Position numbers and translations under genes: made by a program. From Fusobacteriota bacterium (GTDB lineage Bacteria > Fusobacteriota > Fusobacteriia > JAPLKR01): a stretch of DNA of 16,932 nucleotides. Positions 7,733-13,962 of this stretch are shown piece after piece (position 1 is the stretch's first letter; the number at the start of each line of letters is the position of its first letter). The stretch lies in the NCBI GenBank assembly GCA_026387965.1, contig JAPLKR010000073.1, forward strand, positions 1-16,932. Reading direction: 5' to 3'. The notes beneath the pieces were generated by a model that did not search any database, was not told the DNA's origin, and saw nothing but the letters and a program-made list of their open reading frames with translations.

Positions 7733-8708
7733 ATTAGAAAAAATGTATCCTGTAGAGTTACAAGAAAAATGGGATAACTGTGGGTTTTTAGTGGGGCGAC
7801 TTGAAAATGAAGTGAAAAAAGTACTCACAACACTTGATGTGACACATGAGGTGATAGAGTATTCCATTGCAAATAATGTGAATTTAATTGTGTCGCATCA
7901 TCCCATTATTCTTGATGGAATGAAATCTATTACAAGTAAAACGATGCATGGCGATAAAGTATTAAAACTTATCGAAAATAAAATCGCAGTGATTTCGATG
8001 CACACCAATATAGATAAACACCCTGAAGGACTGAATGATTTTTTGATTCAAAAGTTATCAGGGACAAAAGGTAAATTTTTAAATTCAGATCGAAGTAGTG
8101 ACGTGAAATTGATCATAAATGAGAAGAAATTAGAAACTAAACTGGAAAATCTTCTCATAAAAATGAAAAAGAGTGATGAAATTTATGATTATGGTATTGA
8201 AAACCAAAAATTGACGGTAACGCTTCGAAGTAAAGATTTAAAAAAATCCATAAATATGATACAATATTTAAAGGAAGATGAAATTCAGTTTGAAGCATTT
8301 CCGTATGCTTTGGGAAAAGAAATCGGAGGCCTTGGTAATTATTTTACGATAGAGAAGCCGCTCCCTTTAAGAGAGTATATCGAGTATGTAAAAAAAGCAT
8401 TAGATATTTCAATACTTTCAGTAGTTGCAGAGGATTTAGATAAAATAATTAAAAAAGTGGCGATTGTTTCAGGCAGTGGCGGATCCTTAATTAAGGAGAG
8501 CTATAAAAAAGAGATTGATCTATATATTTCAGGGGACATTAATTATCATGTAGCGCAAAGTGCGAAGGACTATGGGTTAGCTATAGTTGATATAGGACAT
8601 TTTGAAAGTGAAGTAATTTTTTGTGAACTCATGGCACATAAAATCTCTACTTTCTTTGAAGGTAAAGTGATACAATTTGGCGGAAAAAATCCATTTTTAA
8701 GGATGTAA
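7707..8708 (+). CDS. Nif3-family dinuclear metal-centre protein (YqfO/YbgI type)
   Basis: This 333-residue member of the Nif3/DUF34 family has the conserved metal ligands: WDN at 22-24, LDVTHEV at 43-49, VSHHPII at 62-68, SMHTNID at 97-103, and near the C-terminus DIGHFESE. Those residues build a toroidal protein with a two-metal site. A role as GTP cyclohydrolase-like or metal-handling enzyme has been proposed, but the physiological function is not settled. The length fits the long form with an inserted PII/CutA-like domain, here about residues 130-235. The ATG at 7707 is supported by GGAG at 7697-7700 six bases upstream. An in-frame ATG at 7689 lies deeper in the sigma-like gene and gives a non-family N-terminus. 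The 26-base overlap suggests translational coupling with the sigma-like gene. Confidence 0.9.
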   Translation: MQLKHFLNKLEKMYPVELQEKWDNCGFLVGRLENEVKKVLTTLDVTHEVIEYSIANNVNLIVSHHPIILDGMKSITSKTMHGDKVLKLIENKIAVISMHTNIDKHPEGLNDFLIQKLSGTKGKFLNSDRSSDVKLIINEKKLETKLENLLIKMKKSDEIYDYGIENQKLTVTLRSKDLKKSINMIQYLKEDEIQFEAFPYALGKEIGGLGNYFTIEKPLPLREYIEYVKKALDISILSVVAEDLDKIIKKVAIVSGSGGSLIKESYKKEIDLYISGDINYHVAQSAKDYGLAIVDIGHFESEVIFCELMAHKISTFFEGKVIQFGGKNPFLRM

Positions 8709-8710
8709 AA

Positions 8711-9403
8711 ATGAAAAAATTTATTCTAGTTATATTGCTTGTATTAGGGAGCTTAACACTTTTTGCAGCCGTGAACGATTCAGCACAGGTGCTTTCGAAC
8801 ACTCAAACAAAAGAACTCCTCAAACTAACGAATGAAGCGACAGGAAAAACAGGTTTTGAGTATAACTATTATTTTATTAATAATGAAGAAGAGTTGGTAA
8901 AAGCCACATCTGCTTCTGGTAATGCTCCACGTACAGTCACATTTATATTTTACAGAGTAGAGCAAGCGAAAATGAAAGTTTCTATTTTGGTAAGTAACGA
9001 TATAGATTTATCGGATTATAGTGGACAAATTAATAATGCACTCGTAACAATAAAGCCACAACTTGAAAGTAAAAAGTATATTGAGGGTGCTACAATACTA
9101 CTTGAAAATATTTCAACAGTTATTGAAACTGGAGAACATGAAAAGAAAATTTCAAAGATTGAAAATTCACATATAAATGGAAGAATATTGGGCATAGAAA
9201 TTCTGGAGTGGGTACTTGGACTAGCCATTGTAATATTTTTAATTGTACTCATTCAAAGATATTTTAAGGCAAGAAAGTCTACACAATGTAAATTTTGCAA
9301 AGTTCTGATGCATATGACTGCAGGAGATAGAAACAATCCTTCGGTGACTCGTGAATATGAGTGTAAAATATGCGGATACAAACGCAGATTTATAAAAAAA
9401 TAG
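8711..9403 (+). CDS. Secreted/membrane-anchored TPM-like protein with C-terminal zinc ribbon
   Basis: The 230 residues begin with a clear signal peptide (MKKFILVILLVLGS…LFAA, cleavage near residue 20). The exported part opens VNDSAQVLSNTQTKELLKL, like the start of TPM domains found in YgcG-type proteins. A transmembrane helix follows at about 165-183. The tail after it has two CxxC pairs (CKFC at 193-196, CKIC at 218-221), a zinc-ribbon pattern. With a cleaved signal peptide the ribbon would lie in the cytoplasm. TPM assignment is moderate, the topology is well supported, and the function is unknown. The ATG is two bases after the nif3 stop, with AAGGA inside the end of nif3. Many bacteria place a zinc-ribbon gene between nif3 and rnpB; here that slot holds a membrane version. 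Its TAG stop coincides with the candidate -10 box of rnpB. Confidence 0.75.
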   Translation: MKKFILVILLVLGSLTLFAAVNDSAQVLSNTQTKELLKLTNEATGKTGFEYNYYFINNEEELVKATSASGNAPRTVTFIFYRVEQAKMKVSILVSNDIDLSDYSGQINNALVTIKPQLESKKYIEGATILLENISTVIETGEHEKKISKIENSHINGRILGIEILEWVLGLAIVIFLIVLIQRYFKARKSTQCKFCKVLMHMTAGDRNNPSVTREYECKICGYKRRFIKK

Positions 9404-9406
9404 AAT
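9401..9406 (+). promoter_or_regulatory. Candidate -10 element for rnpB
   Basis: TAGAAT lies four bases before the first base of the RNase P RNA P1 stem, the spacing expected between a -10 box and a start site. Its first three bases are the stop codon of the preceding gene. No convincing -35 is visible about 17 bases upstream, so read-through from the nif3 operon may also supply the RNA. Confidence 0.4.
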
Positions 9407-9409
9407 ACT

Positions 9410-9726
9410 AAGGGATAAGAGATAGTCGCAAGCGCAAGTTTGAGGAAAGTCCGGACTCCAAAAAAGTGAGGGCAGTTAACGGCTGCTGGAAGCAATTCTA
9501 AGGAAAGTGCCACAGAAAATAGACAGCCCGCAAGGGTGATGGTGAAACGGTGGTGTAAGAGACCACCAGTGCTATTCGAGAGAGTAGTAGCTAGGCAAAC
9601 CCCCTCTGGAGCAAGACCAAATAGAAAAGTTGAGAGACTTTTGGGTAGGTTGCTAAAGATGCGCAGTAATGTTCATCGTAGAGAAATGACTATCAGATAC
9701 AGAATCCGGCTTATACTTATCCCTTT
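9410..9726 (+). ncRNA. rnpB: RNase P RNA, bacterial type A
   Basis: This is the catalytic RNA of RNase P, which cuts the 5' leader from pre-tRNAs. The ends are set by a perfect 10-bp P1 stem, 9410-9419 pairing with 9716-9725. The conserved P4 5' half with GAGGAAAGTCCGGACTCC is at 9442-9459, and its partner ACAGAATCCGGCTTAT lies near 9699-9714. Between them are the GAAACGGTG and GTAAGAG segments of the specificity domain (9541-9560) and CTAGGCAAACCCC at about 9591-9603. The wording of these elements is that of type A, not the Bacillus type B. The length is about 317 bases. No strong terminator hairpin follows, only a T-rich run near 9733-9746, so some transcripts may continue into the glycosylase gene. 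Confidence 0.96.
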
Positions 9727-9760
9727 GTAGATATATATTTTTTAAATACGTAAGGAAATT

Positions 9761-10462
9761 ATGAAAACATTTTTAGAAGAATATAAAATTCACAAAAGTT
9801 ATCAAGCATTTTTTTCATCAAAAAGGGTTATGTGGATTGAAAAAACTTTAGAACTATTAGGTGATTACACACCTTCTAAGGAAAATATTTTTAAAGCGCT
9901 GAGTAGGGATATAAGCACAGCGAAAGTTATAATTTTAGGGCAAGACCCTTATCCACAAAAAGGTGCTGCAACGGGACTCGCATTTCAAGTTAGTGCAGCT
10001 AGTTGGCTAGACAAAGAGATCAACACATCTTTGAAAAACATTTTAAAATTACTTTATTTTAGTTATGAAAATAAAAGAGCTACGATTGAAGAGATTCGAA
10101 GTGAAATTTTGTTAGGAAAATTTTTGATTTCGGCACCTCATAAACTTTTAGATTCATGGCAAAGACAAGGTGTGATTTTACTTAATACTGCGTTAACTAC
10201 TAAGGTTTTAGAAGCTGGAAGTCACTTAAGTATATGGAAAGAGTTTACAAGTGATTTACTAGACTATATGGCGCATAAAAATCAAAATTTAGAATTTTTT
10301 TTGTGGGGGAACAAAGTTGCGCCATTTAAAAAATCGCTAAAATTTGGTAAAATAAGTGAGAGTAATCACCCAGCAATATGTGGAAATTTAGAAAACCCAA
10401 AAGATTTTTTAAATAATTTTTGTTTTATTGAGAGTCAAACAAAGATAGAATGGTTAAAATAA
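9761..10462 (+). CDS. ung: Uracil-DNA glycosylase, family 1-like
   Basis: It removes uracil from DNA to start base-excision repair. Family 1 landmarks are in order: the water-activating loop GQDPYP at residues 60-65 with Asp62, GLAFQVS with the stacking Phe (about 75), SLKNILK, LLNTALT with the uracil-binding Asn (about 142), and a C-terminal SNHPAICGN with His203. Two spots differ from the usual enzyme. The loop reads GQDPYP rather than GQDPYH, and the intercalation loop lacks the common HPSPLS wording. The region between SLKNILK and LLNTALT is longer than in E. coli Ung. All main catalytic positions are present, so an active enzyme is likely, but the symbol is by family. AAGGA precedes the ATG. 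The gene is followed by accB with its Shine-Dalgarno starting at the stop, so they are probably co-transcribed. Confidence 0.88.
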   Translation: MKTFLEEYKIHKSYQAFFSSKRVMWIEKTLELLGDYTPSKENIFKALSRDISTAKVIILGQDPYPQKGAATGLAFQVSAASWLDKEINTSLKNILKLLYFSYENKRATIEEIRSEILLGKFLISAPHKLLDSWQRQGVILLNTALTTKVLEAGSHLSIWKEFTSDLLDYMAHKNQNLEFFLWGNKVAPFKKSLKFGKISESNHPAICGNLENPKDFLNNFCFIESQTKIEWLK

Positions 10463-10472
10463 GGAGGATTTA

Positions 10473-10910
10473 ATGGAAATAAAAGAAATTGAAGAGTTAA
10501 TGGAGATCTTGAAAAAAAGCGATCTGTCATATATTTCACTAGAAAGACTCGATGGGAAACTCACATTAAAGAAAGCTTGTATTATAGAAGAGAAGCCAAA
10601 TAGAATTATAAATATCGAAGGCTATTCGCTTGAACATGATATTATTAATTCACCTGAAGGAGAGTCAAATATTATTGAAATTAAATCACTACAAATTGGG
10701 AAGCTTTATTATTCTAAGGGATTAGAAATTGGATCAATGATCACTGAAGGTGATATTATTGCAAAAATTAAAGCACTTGGCGTTCTTAAAGATGTTAAGA
10801 GTGCCGTAACGGGTAAAATTACTGAGCTTGTTGTAGCAGATGGAGAAGTAGTGGGTTATGGAAATATCATTGCAAGAGTTCATGTTGAAGGGGGAGTCGA
10901 GAATGTTTAA
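10473..10910 (+). CDS. AccB-like biotin carboxyl carrier homologue lacking the biotinyl-lysine
   Basis: The 145-residue protein has the AccB N-terminal helix pattern (MEIKEIEELMEILKKSDLSY) and a C-terminal biotinyl/lipoyl-type barrel (about 69-137). In this fold biotin is attached to the Lys of the EAMK(L/M) hairpin. Here the aligned turn reads IKALGVLKDV, putting Gly103 (codon 10779-10781) where the lysine should be. The following strand and GxVxEI-like part (GKITELVVADGEVVGYG) remain normal, so the alignment is firm. It also lacks the usual Ala/Pro-rich linker. It therefore cannot carry biotin in the known way. It may be a structural or regulatory subunit, loosely like plant BADC proteins, with another carrier elsewhere in the genome. 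AAGGAGG (10461-10467) precedes its ATG. Its end overlaps accC by eight bases, so it is surely translated with it. Confidence 0.85.
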   Translation: MEIKEIEELMEILKKSDLSYISLERLDGKLTLKKACIIEEKPNRIINIEGYSLEHDIINSPEGESNIIEIKSLQIGKLYYSKGLEIGSMITEGDIIAKIKALGVLKDVKSAVTGKITELVVADGEVVGYGNIIARVHVEGGVENV

Positions 10911-12246
10911 GAAGATTCTTATTGCCAATCGCGGAGAGATAGCGGTTAGAATAATTCGTTCAGCTAAAGAGCTTGGAATTAAAACAGTTGCAATTTACTC
11001 GGAAGCAGATAAAGAATCTCTACATGTTAGACTCGCGGATGAAGCCGTGTGTGTTGGGAGTACTTACGCGACAAATTCTTATTTAAAAATCCCTAATATT
11101 ATTGCAGCAGCAGAAATTACTGAGGCGGATGCTATTCATCCAGGATATGGGTTTCTTTCAGAAAATGAAGAGTTTGCCTCAATTTGTGAGTCTCACGGGA
11201 TTGTATTTATAGGTCCAACGGCAGAGTGTATCCATAAAATGGGAGATAAAGTTACAGCAAGAAAAACAGCTGAGAAATTTGGCGTTCCTGTTACACCTGG
11301 AACAAAAGATTTAGTTCAAACTGAAGAAGAAGCTGTTGAAATGGCTGGAAAAATTGGTTATCCTGTAATGCTAAAAGCAAGTTCGGGTGGCGGTGGAAAA
11401 GGGATGCGTGTTGCAAATAATGAAGAAGAAGTGCGCGCAAATCTTAAAATTTGTAAAAATGAAGCTATGGCAAACTTTGGAAATGATGATATGTATATTG
11501 AAAAATATATCCTTAATCCTAAACATATTGAAATTCAAGTTATTGGAGATAAATATGGAAATGCAATTCATCTAGGTGAGAGGGATTGTTCAATTCAAAG
11601 AAGAAATCAAAAGATGATAGAAGAAGCTCCCTCCATTATTTTAGATAGCGATCTTAGAAATAAAATGGGTGAGAGTGCCGTAAGAATAACAAAAGGAATT
11701 CATTATGATTCGGTGGGGACTTTTGAGTTTCTTGTGGACCAACATAAAAATTATTATTTTATGGAAATGAATACACGTGTACAAGTAGAACATACGGTAA
11801 CTGAGCTTGTTACAGGAATTGATATTATAAAAACTCAAATTATGATTGCTGCTGGTGAGAGACTCTCTGTAAGACAATCAGAAGTTAAACTATCTGGCCA
11901 CGCCATTGAGTGTAGAATTAATGCGGAAGACCCAAGTATGAATTTTATGCCTTCTGCAGGACTGATTACACACTATATTCCAAGTGGAGGACTCGGTGTG
12001 CGTATAGATAGTCATATTTTTAGTGGCTACGAGATTTCCCCTTACTATGATTCGATGATTGGAAAACTTATCGTGTATGGTGCCGACAGAGAAGAAGCTA
12101 TAGAGAGAATGAAAAGAGCTCTTGATGAGCATATCATCGAAGGTGTGAAGGTAACAACGCCATTTCTAAGAAAAATAATGGACGACGAAGATTACATCGC
12201 AGGAAAAGTATATACAAACTTTATTGATTTATTTATGAAAAAATAA
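10903..12246 (+). CDS. accC: Biotin carboxylase subunit of acetyl-CoA carboxylase
   Basis: It carboxylates biotin on the carrier protein with ATP and bicarbonate, the first half-reaction of malonyl-CoA synthesis. It has 447 residues, the normal size. The order is complete: N-terminal KKILIANRGEIAVRIIR, HPGYGFLSEN (79-88), Lys116 in MGDKVTAR, the glycine-rich ATP lid SGGGGKGMR (161-169), HLGERDCSIQRRNQK, and the catalytic EMNTRVQVEH. All catalytic residues I can locate are kept, in contrast with its AccB-like partner. I chose ATG 10903, preceded by GGGGGAG at 10890-10896 and giving the family N-terminus; the upstream in-frame start at 10858 lies within the accB-like gene. It overlaps that gene by eight bases. 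The asp23 gene follows at once. No accA/accD genes are here, so pyruvate- or propionyl-type carboxylases cannot be excluded as the user of this subunit. Confidence 0.93.
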   Translation: MFKKILIANRGEIAVRIIRSAKELGIKTVAIYSEADKESLHVRLADEAVCVGSTYATNSYLKIPNIIAAAEITEADAIHPGYGFLSENEEFASICESHGIVFIGPTAECIHKMGDKVTARKTAEKFGVPVTPGTKDLVQTEEEAVEMAGKIGYPVMLKASSGGGGKGMRVANNEEEVRANLKICKNEAMANFGNDDMYIEKYILNPKHIEIQVIGDKYGNAIHLGERDCSIQRRNQKMIEEAPSIILDSDLRNKMGESAVRITKGIHYDSVGTFEFLVDQHKNYYFMEMNTRVQVEHTVTELVTGIDIIKTQIMIAAGERLSVRQSEVKLSGHAIECRINAEDPSMNFMPSAGLITHYIPSGGLGVRIDSHIFSGYEISPYYDSMIGKLIVYGADREEAIERMKRALDEHIIEGVKVTTPFLRKIMDDEDYIAGKVYTNFIDLFMKK

Positions 12247-12256
12247 GGAGGGTGAA

Positions 12257-12634
12257 GTGATAGAAGGAAGAATAAAAATTGCAACGGATGTGGTTGCAGC
12301 CATTGCTGGAACCGCAGCACTACAAGTAAAAGGGGTTGTGGCTCTTTCGAGTAATACCGTTATTTCAGAGATACTTTCAAAACGTTCGCCTTCAAAAGGC
12401 GTTACGGTAAATGTGTCTGAAGATAGCTGCAGTGTAAGCGTTTCGGTTGTTGTAATCTATGGTATTGAAATTCATGCAGTGGCAGTGGATGTTCAAGAGA
12501 GCGTTAACAAAGCAGTGACACAAATGACGGGGCTTAAAGTTTCGGAAGTGAATGTATTAATAGAAGGAATTTCAGTAGAAAAAGAGAGAAAAGCTCAAAG
12601 TAAAAAAAATGAGCATGAAGTAGAGTCAATATAA
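12257..12634 (+). CDS. Asp23/Gls24 family envelope-stress protein (YqhY-like)
   Basis: This 125-residue protein of the Asp23 (DUF322) family opens with GRIKIATDVVAAIAGTAALQVKGVVAL, the characteristic segment, and continues with beta strands around VNVSEDSCSVSVSVVVIYG. It ends in a charged Lys/Glu tail. Relatives bind the membrane through AmaP and respond to cell-envelope stress. The Bacillus YqhY paralogue, also next to accBC, influences acetyl-CoA carboxylase activity. The GTG start at 12257 sits five bases after AAGGAGG (12245-12251). It lies ten bases after accC and precedes amaP, which supports both links: envelope and lipid synthesis. I infer the YqhY-like role from position. Confidence 0.9.
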   Translation: MIEGRIKIATDVVAAIAGTAALQVKGVVALSSNTVISEILSKRSPSKGVTVNVSEDSCSVSVSVVVIYGIEIHAVAVDVQESVNKAVTQMTGLKVSEVNVLIEGISVEKERKAQSKKNEHEVESI

Positions 12635-12665
12635 ATAATTTCTCTAGAGAATCATAGGAGGACGC

Positions 12666-13193
12666 ATGTTTTTTCAAAAAACAGTTTATTTTATTTTTTG
12701 GATAATAAACTTTTTTGTTTCAGTAGTAATGATTATTGCGGCGGTTGACACACCTTTTGCAAGTCAATTTATTCAAGATTACACACCACACTATGCATTG
12801 CCGTTACTTGGAGATTATGGTCATCTAATACTTCTAATTGTTGGGATTTTTTATTTTATTTTAACGGTAAAACGAATTTCCTATAAAAGAGCTAATAGTT
12901 TTGCTGGAAAAAAAGCTCTAATAGCGACTTGCAGTGATGGTAGCAAAATTGAAGTATTATTTCAAACATTTAACGATGCCATGAAAGCTTATACTCAAGA
13001 GCTAGATTATGTAAAGAGAGCTAGCGTAATAACACTTGAAGGTAAAGAGGGCATAGAGGCTAAAATTAAGTTACAAGTGTTTGTAGAAGAGGGGTTGAAC
13101 AAAGAAGTTCAGGACCTTAAAGACGAGCTTGTAGATTATATTCAAAAAACTTTTGGTATTGTGATTAAAAAAATTGATATTATCTTAGTATGA
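12666..13193 (+). CDS. amaP: AmaP-like alkaline-shock membrane anchor protein
   Basis: The 175 residues contain two hydrophobic helices near the N-terminus (about 5-27 and 50-67) separated by a short loop. A soluble alpha/beta domain follows, with strand segments SKIEVLFQTF, YVKRASVITL and AKIKLQVFVEE, and the end IVIKKIDIIL. This matches AmaP, which anchors Asp23-type proteins at the cytoplasmic membrane and itself has an Asp23-like C-terminal half. GGAGG at 12657-12661 precedes the ATG. The 31-base gap from asp23 contains a 12-bp perfect palindrome (12640-12651) of unknown meaning. Neighbours on both sides are the usual partners. The gene symbol is by synteny and topology, since AmaP sequences diverge strongly. 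Confidence 0.82.
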   Translation: MFFQKTVYFIFWIINFFVSVVMIIAAVDTPFASQFIQDYTPHYALPLLGDYGHLILLIVGIFYFILTVKRISYKRANSFAGKKALIATCSDGSKIEVLFQTFNDAMKAYTQELDYVKRASVITLEGKEGIEAKIKLQVFVEEGLNKEVQDLKDELVDYIQKTFGIVIKKIDIILV

Positions 13194-13209
13194 TTGAAGG
13201 AGAAAATAG

Positions 13210-13425
13210 ATGAATAATAGCACAAAAATTCGTCTTATCGGAATTGTTGTAGGTGTTGTGATAGGATTTTTACTAGTGACACTTGGGATTATAAAGCTTC
13301 TCATTATTGTGGTTTTTGGCATCGTCGGCTACTTTCTATCATTTGCAGATTGGAGCCCAGTGGGCGAAAGAATTCGTGAAATTTTTGGAAGGAGAGATGA
13401 ATGGGAGAAGGAAATAGACGATTAG
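13210..13425 (+). CDS. DUF2273 small membrane protein
   Basis: This 71-residue protein consists of two adjoining transmembrane segments (about 8-26 and 28-45), then FADWSPVGERIREIFGRRDEW, a basic, amphipathic cytoplasmic tail. DUF2273 proteins of this size are routinely found next to amaP and asp23, and a role in the same envelope-stress membrane complex is inferred. The ATG at 13210 follows GAAGGAG (13196-13202). Its end overlaps nusB by 25 bases in another frame. Confidence 0.85.
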   Translation: MNNSTKIRLIGIVVGVVIGFLLVTLGIIKLLIIVVFGIVGYFLSFADWSPVGERIREIFGRRDEWEKEIDD

Positions 13426-13823
13426 CACGAGAAGTATTATTTACAATACTATATCAAGCCGATATATTGAATAGTTATGAAAGTCAGCAGATTGTTGAGG
13501 TGATGGAATCACTGTCAACAGAGTTAAAGTTGCAAAAGCTCGTAGAGGCTGATAAAAAATTTATTTCCGAATATGTGAAAGAGGTACAAGAACATAAGAC
13601 TTCACTTCTTGCTACTCTCGAAAGTAAAATGAAAGATTGGAATATTGAGCGAGTTGGTTCTGTGGAACGTATTATTTTATTAATTGCAGCCTATGAACTT
13701 ACAATGAAATTAGATATAAATTATACAATAGTTATAAATGAAGCTGTTGAACTTGGAAAATGTTATGGAGATGATAAGACATCTTCATTTATAAATGGAG
13801 TACTCGCAAAATTTGTAAAATAA
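13401..13823 (+). CDS. nusB: Transcription antitermination factor NusB
   Basis: NusB binds boxA RNA with NusE (ribosomal protein S10) and supports antitermination in rRNA operons. The 140-residue all-helical protein begins with RRLAREVLFTILYQADI (Arg-rich helix that contacts RNA). It contains ERVGSVERIILLIAAYEL (close to the family's W…R…DR.ILR.A.YEL motif), then INYTIVINEAVELGKCYGDDKTSSFINGVL, the signature C-terminal half. The ATG at 13401 overlaps the DUF2273 gene, with AAGGAG at 13389-13394 upstream. It is the last gene of the accBC-asp23 run and is closed by a strong terminator. Confidence 0.95.
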   Translation: MGEGNRRLAREVLFTILYQADILNSYESQQIVEVMESLSTELKLQKLVEADKKFISEYVKEVQEHKTSLLATLESKMKDWNIERVGSVERIILLIAAYELTMKLDINYTIVINEAVELGKCYGDDKTSSFINGVLAKFVK

Positions 13824-13825
13824 TG

Positions 13826-13856
13826 AAAACACAAGGAATGTCTTGTGTTTTTTTTT
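13826..13856 (+). terminator. Intrinsic terminator after nusB
   Basis: A 10-bp perfect stem (13826-13835 with 13842-13851) and 6-base loop are followed directly by an unbroken T run to 13856. It lies three bases after the nusB stop and ends the long operon. Confidence 0.9.
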
Positions 13857-13885
13857 ATGTAAAAAAAGTTACTAGTGGAGCCTAT

Positions 13886-13914
13886 TTGAAATATTTTGAA
13901 AAATAAAGTAGAAT
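13886..13914 (+). promoter_or_regulatory. Sigma-70-type promoter of the D-2-hydroxyacid dehydrogenase gene
   Basis: TTGAAA (13886-13891), a 17-base spacer and TAGAAT (13909-13914), each hexamer one mismatch from consensus. Start near 13921. The short leader then carries a 6-bp hairpin, AACGCT/AGCGTT (13928-13933 with 13941-13946), directly upstream of the AAAGGAG ribosome binding site. The hairpin could protect the mRNA end or act as an operator. Confidence 0.75.
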
Positions 13915-13962
13915 ACACGTATAAACTAACGCTGAAAAGTAGCGTTTACAAAGGAGAGCTAA

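Noticed and set aside
9536-9730. An open frame across the middle of the RNase P RNA
   Set aside because: It coincides with conserved RNA structure and encodes a highly basic sequence without family features; the RNA explains the sequence.
9727-9760. A possible terminator after rnpB
   Set aside because: Only a T-rich run is present; no separate GC-rich hairpin apart from the P1 stem itself could be found.
12640-12651. A 12-bp perfect palindrome between asp23 and amaP considered as a terminator or operator
   Set aside because: It has no proper loop and no T run, and the genes are clearly co-transcribed; function cannot be supported.
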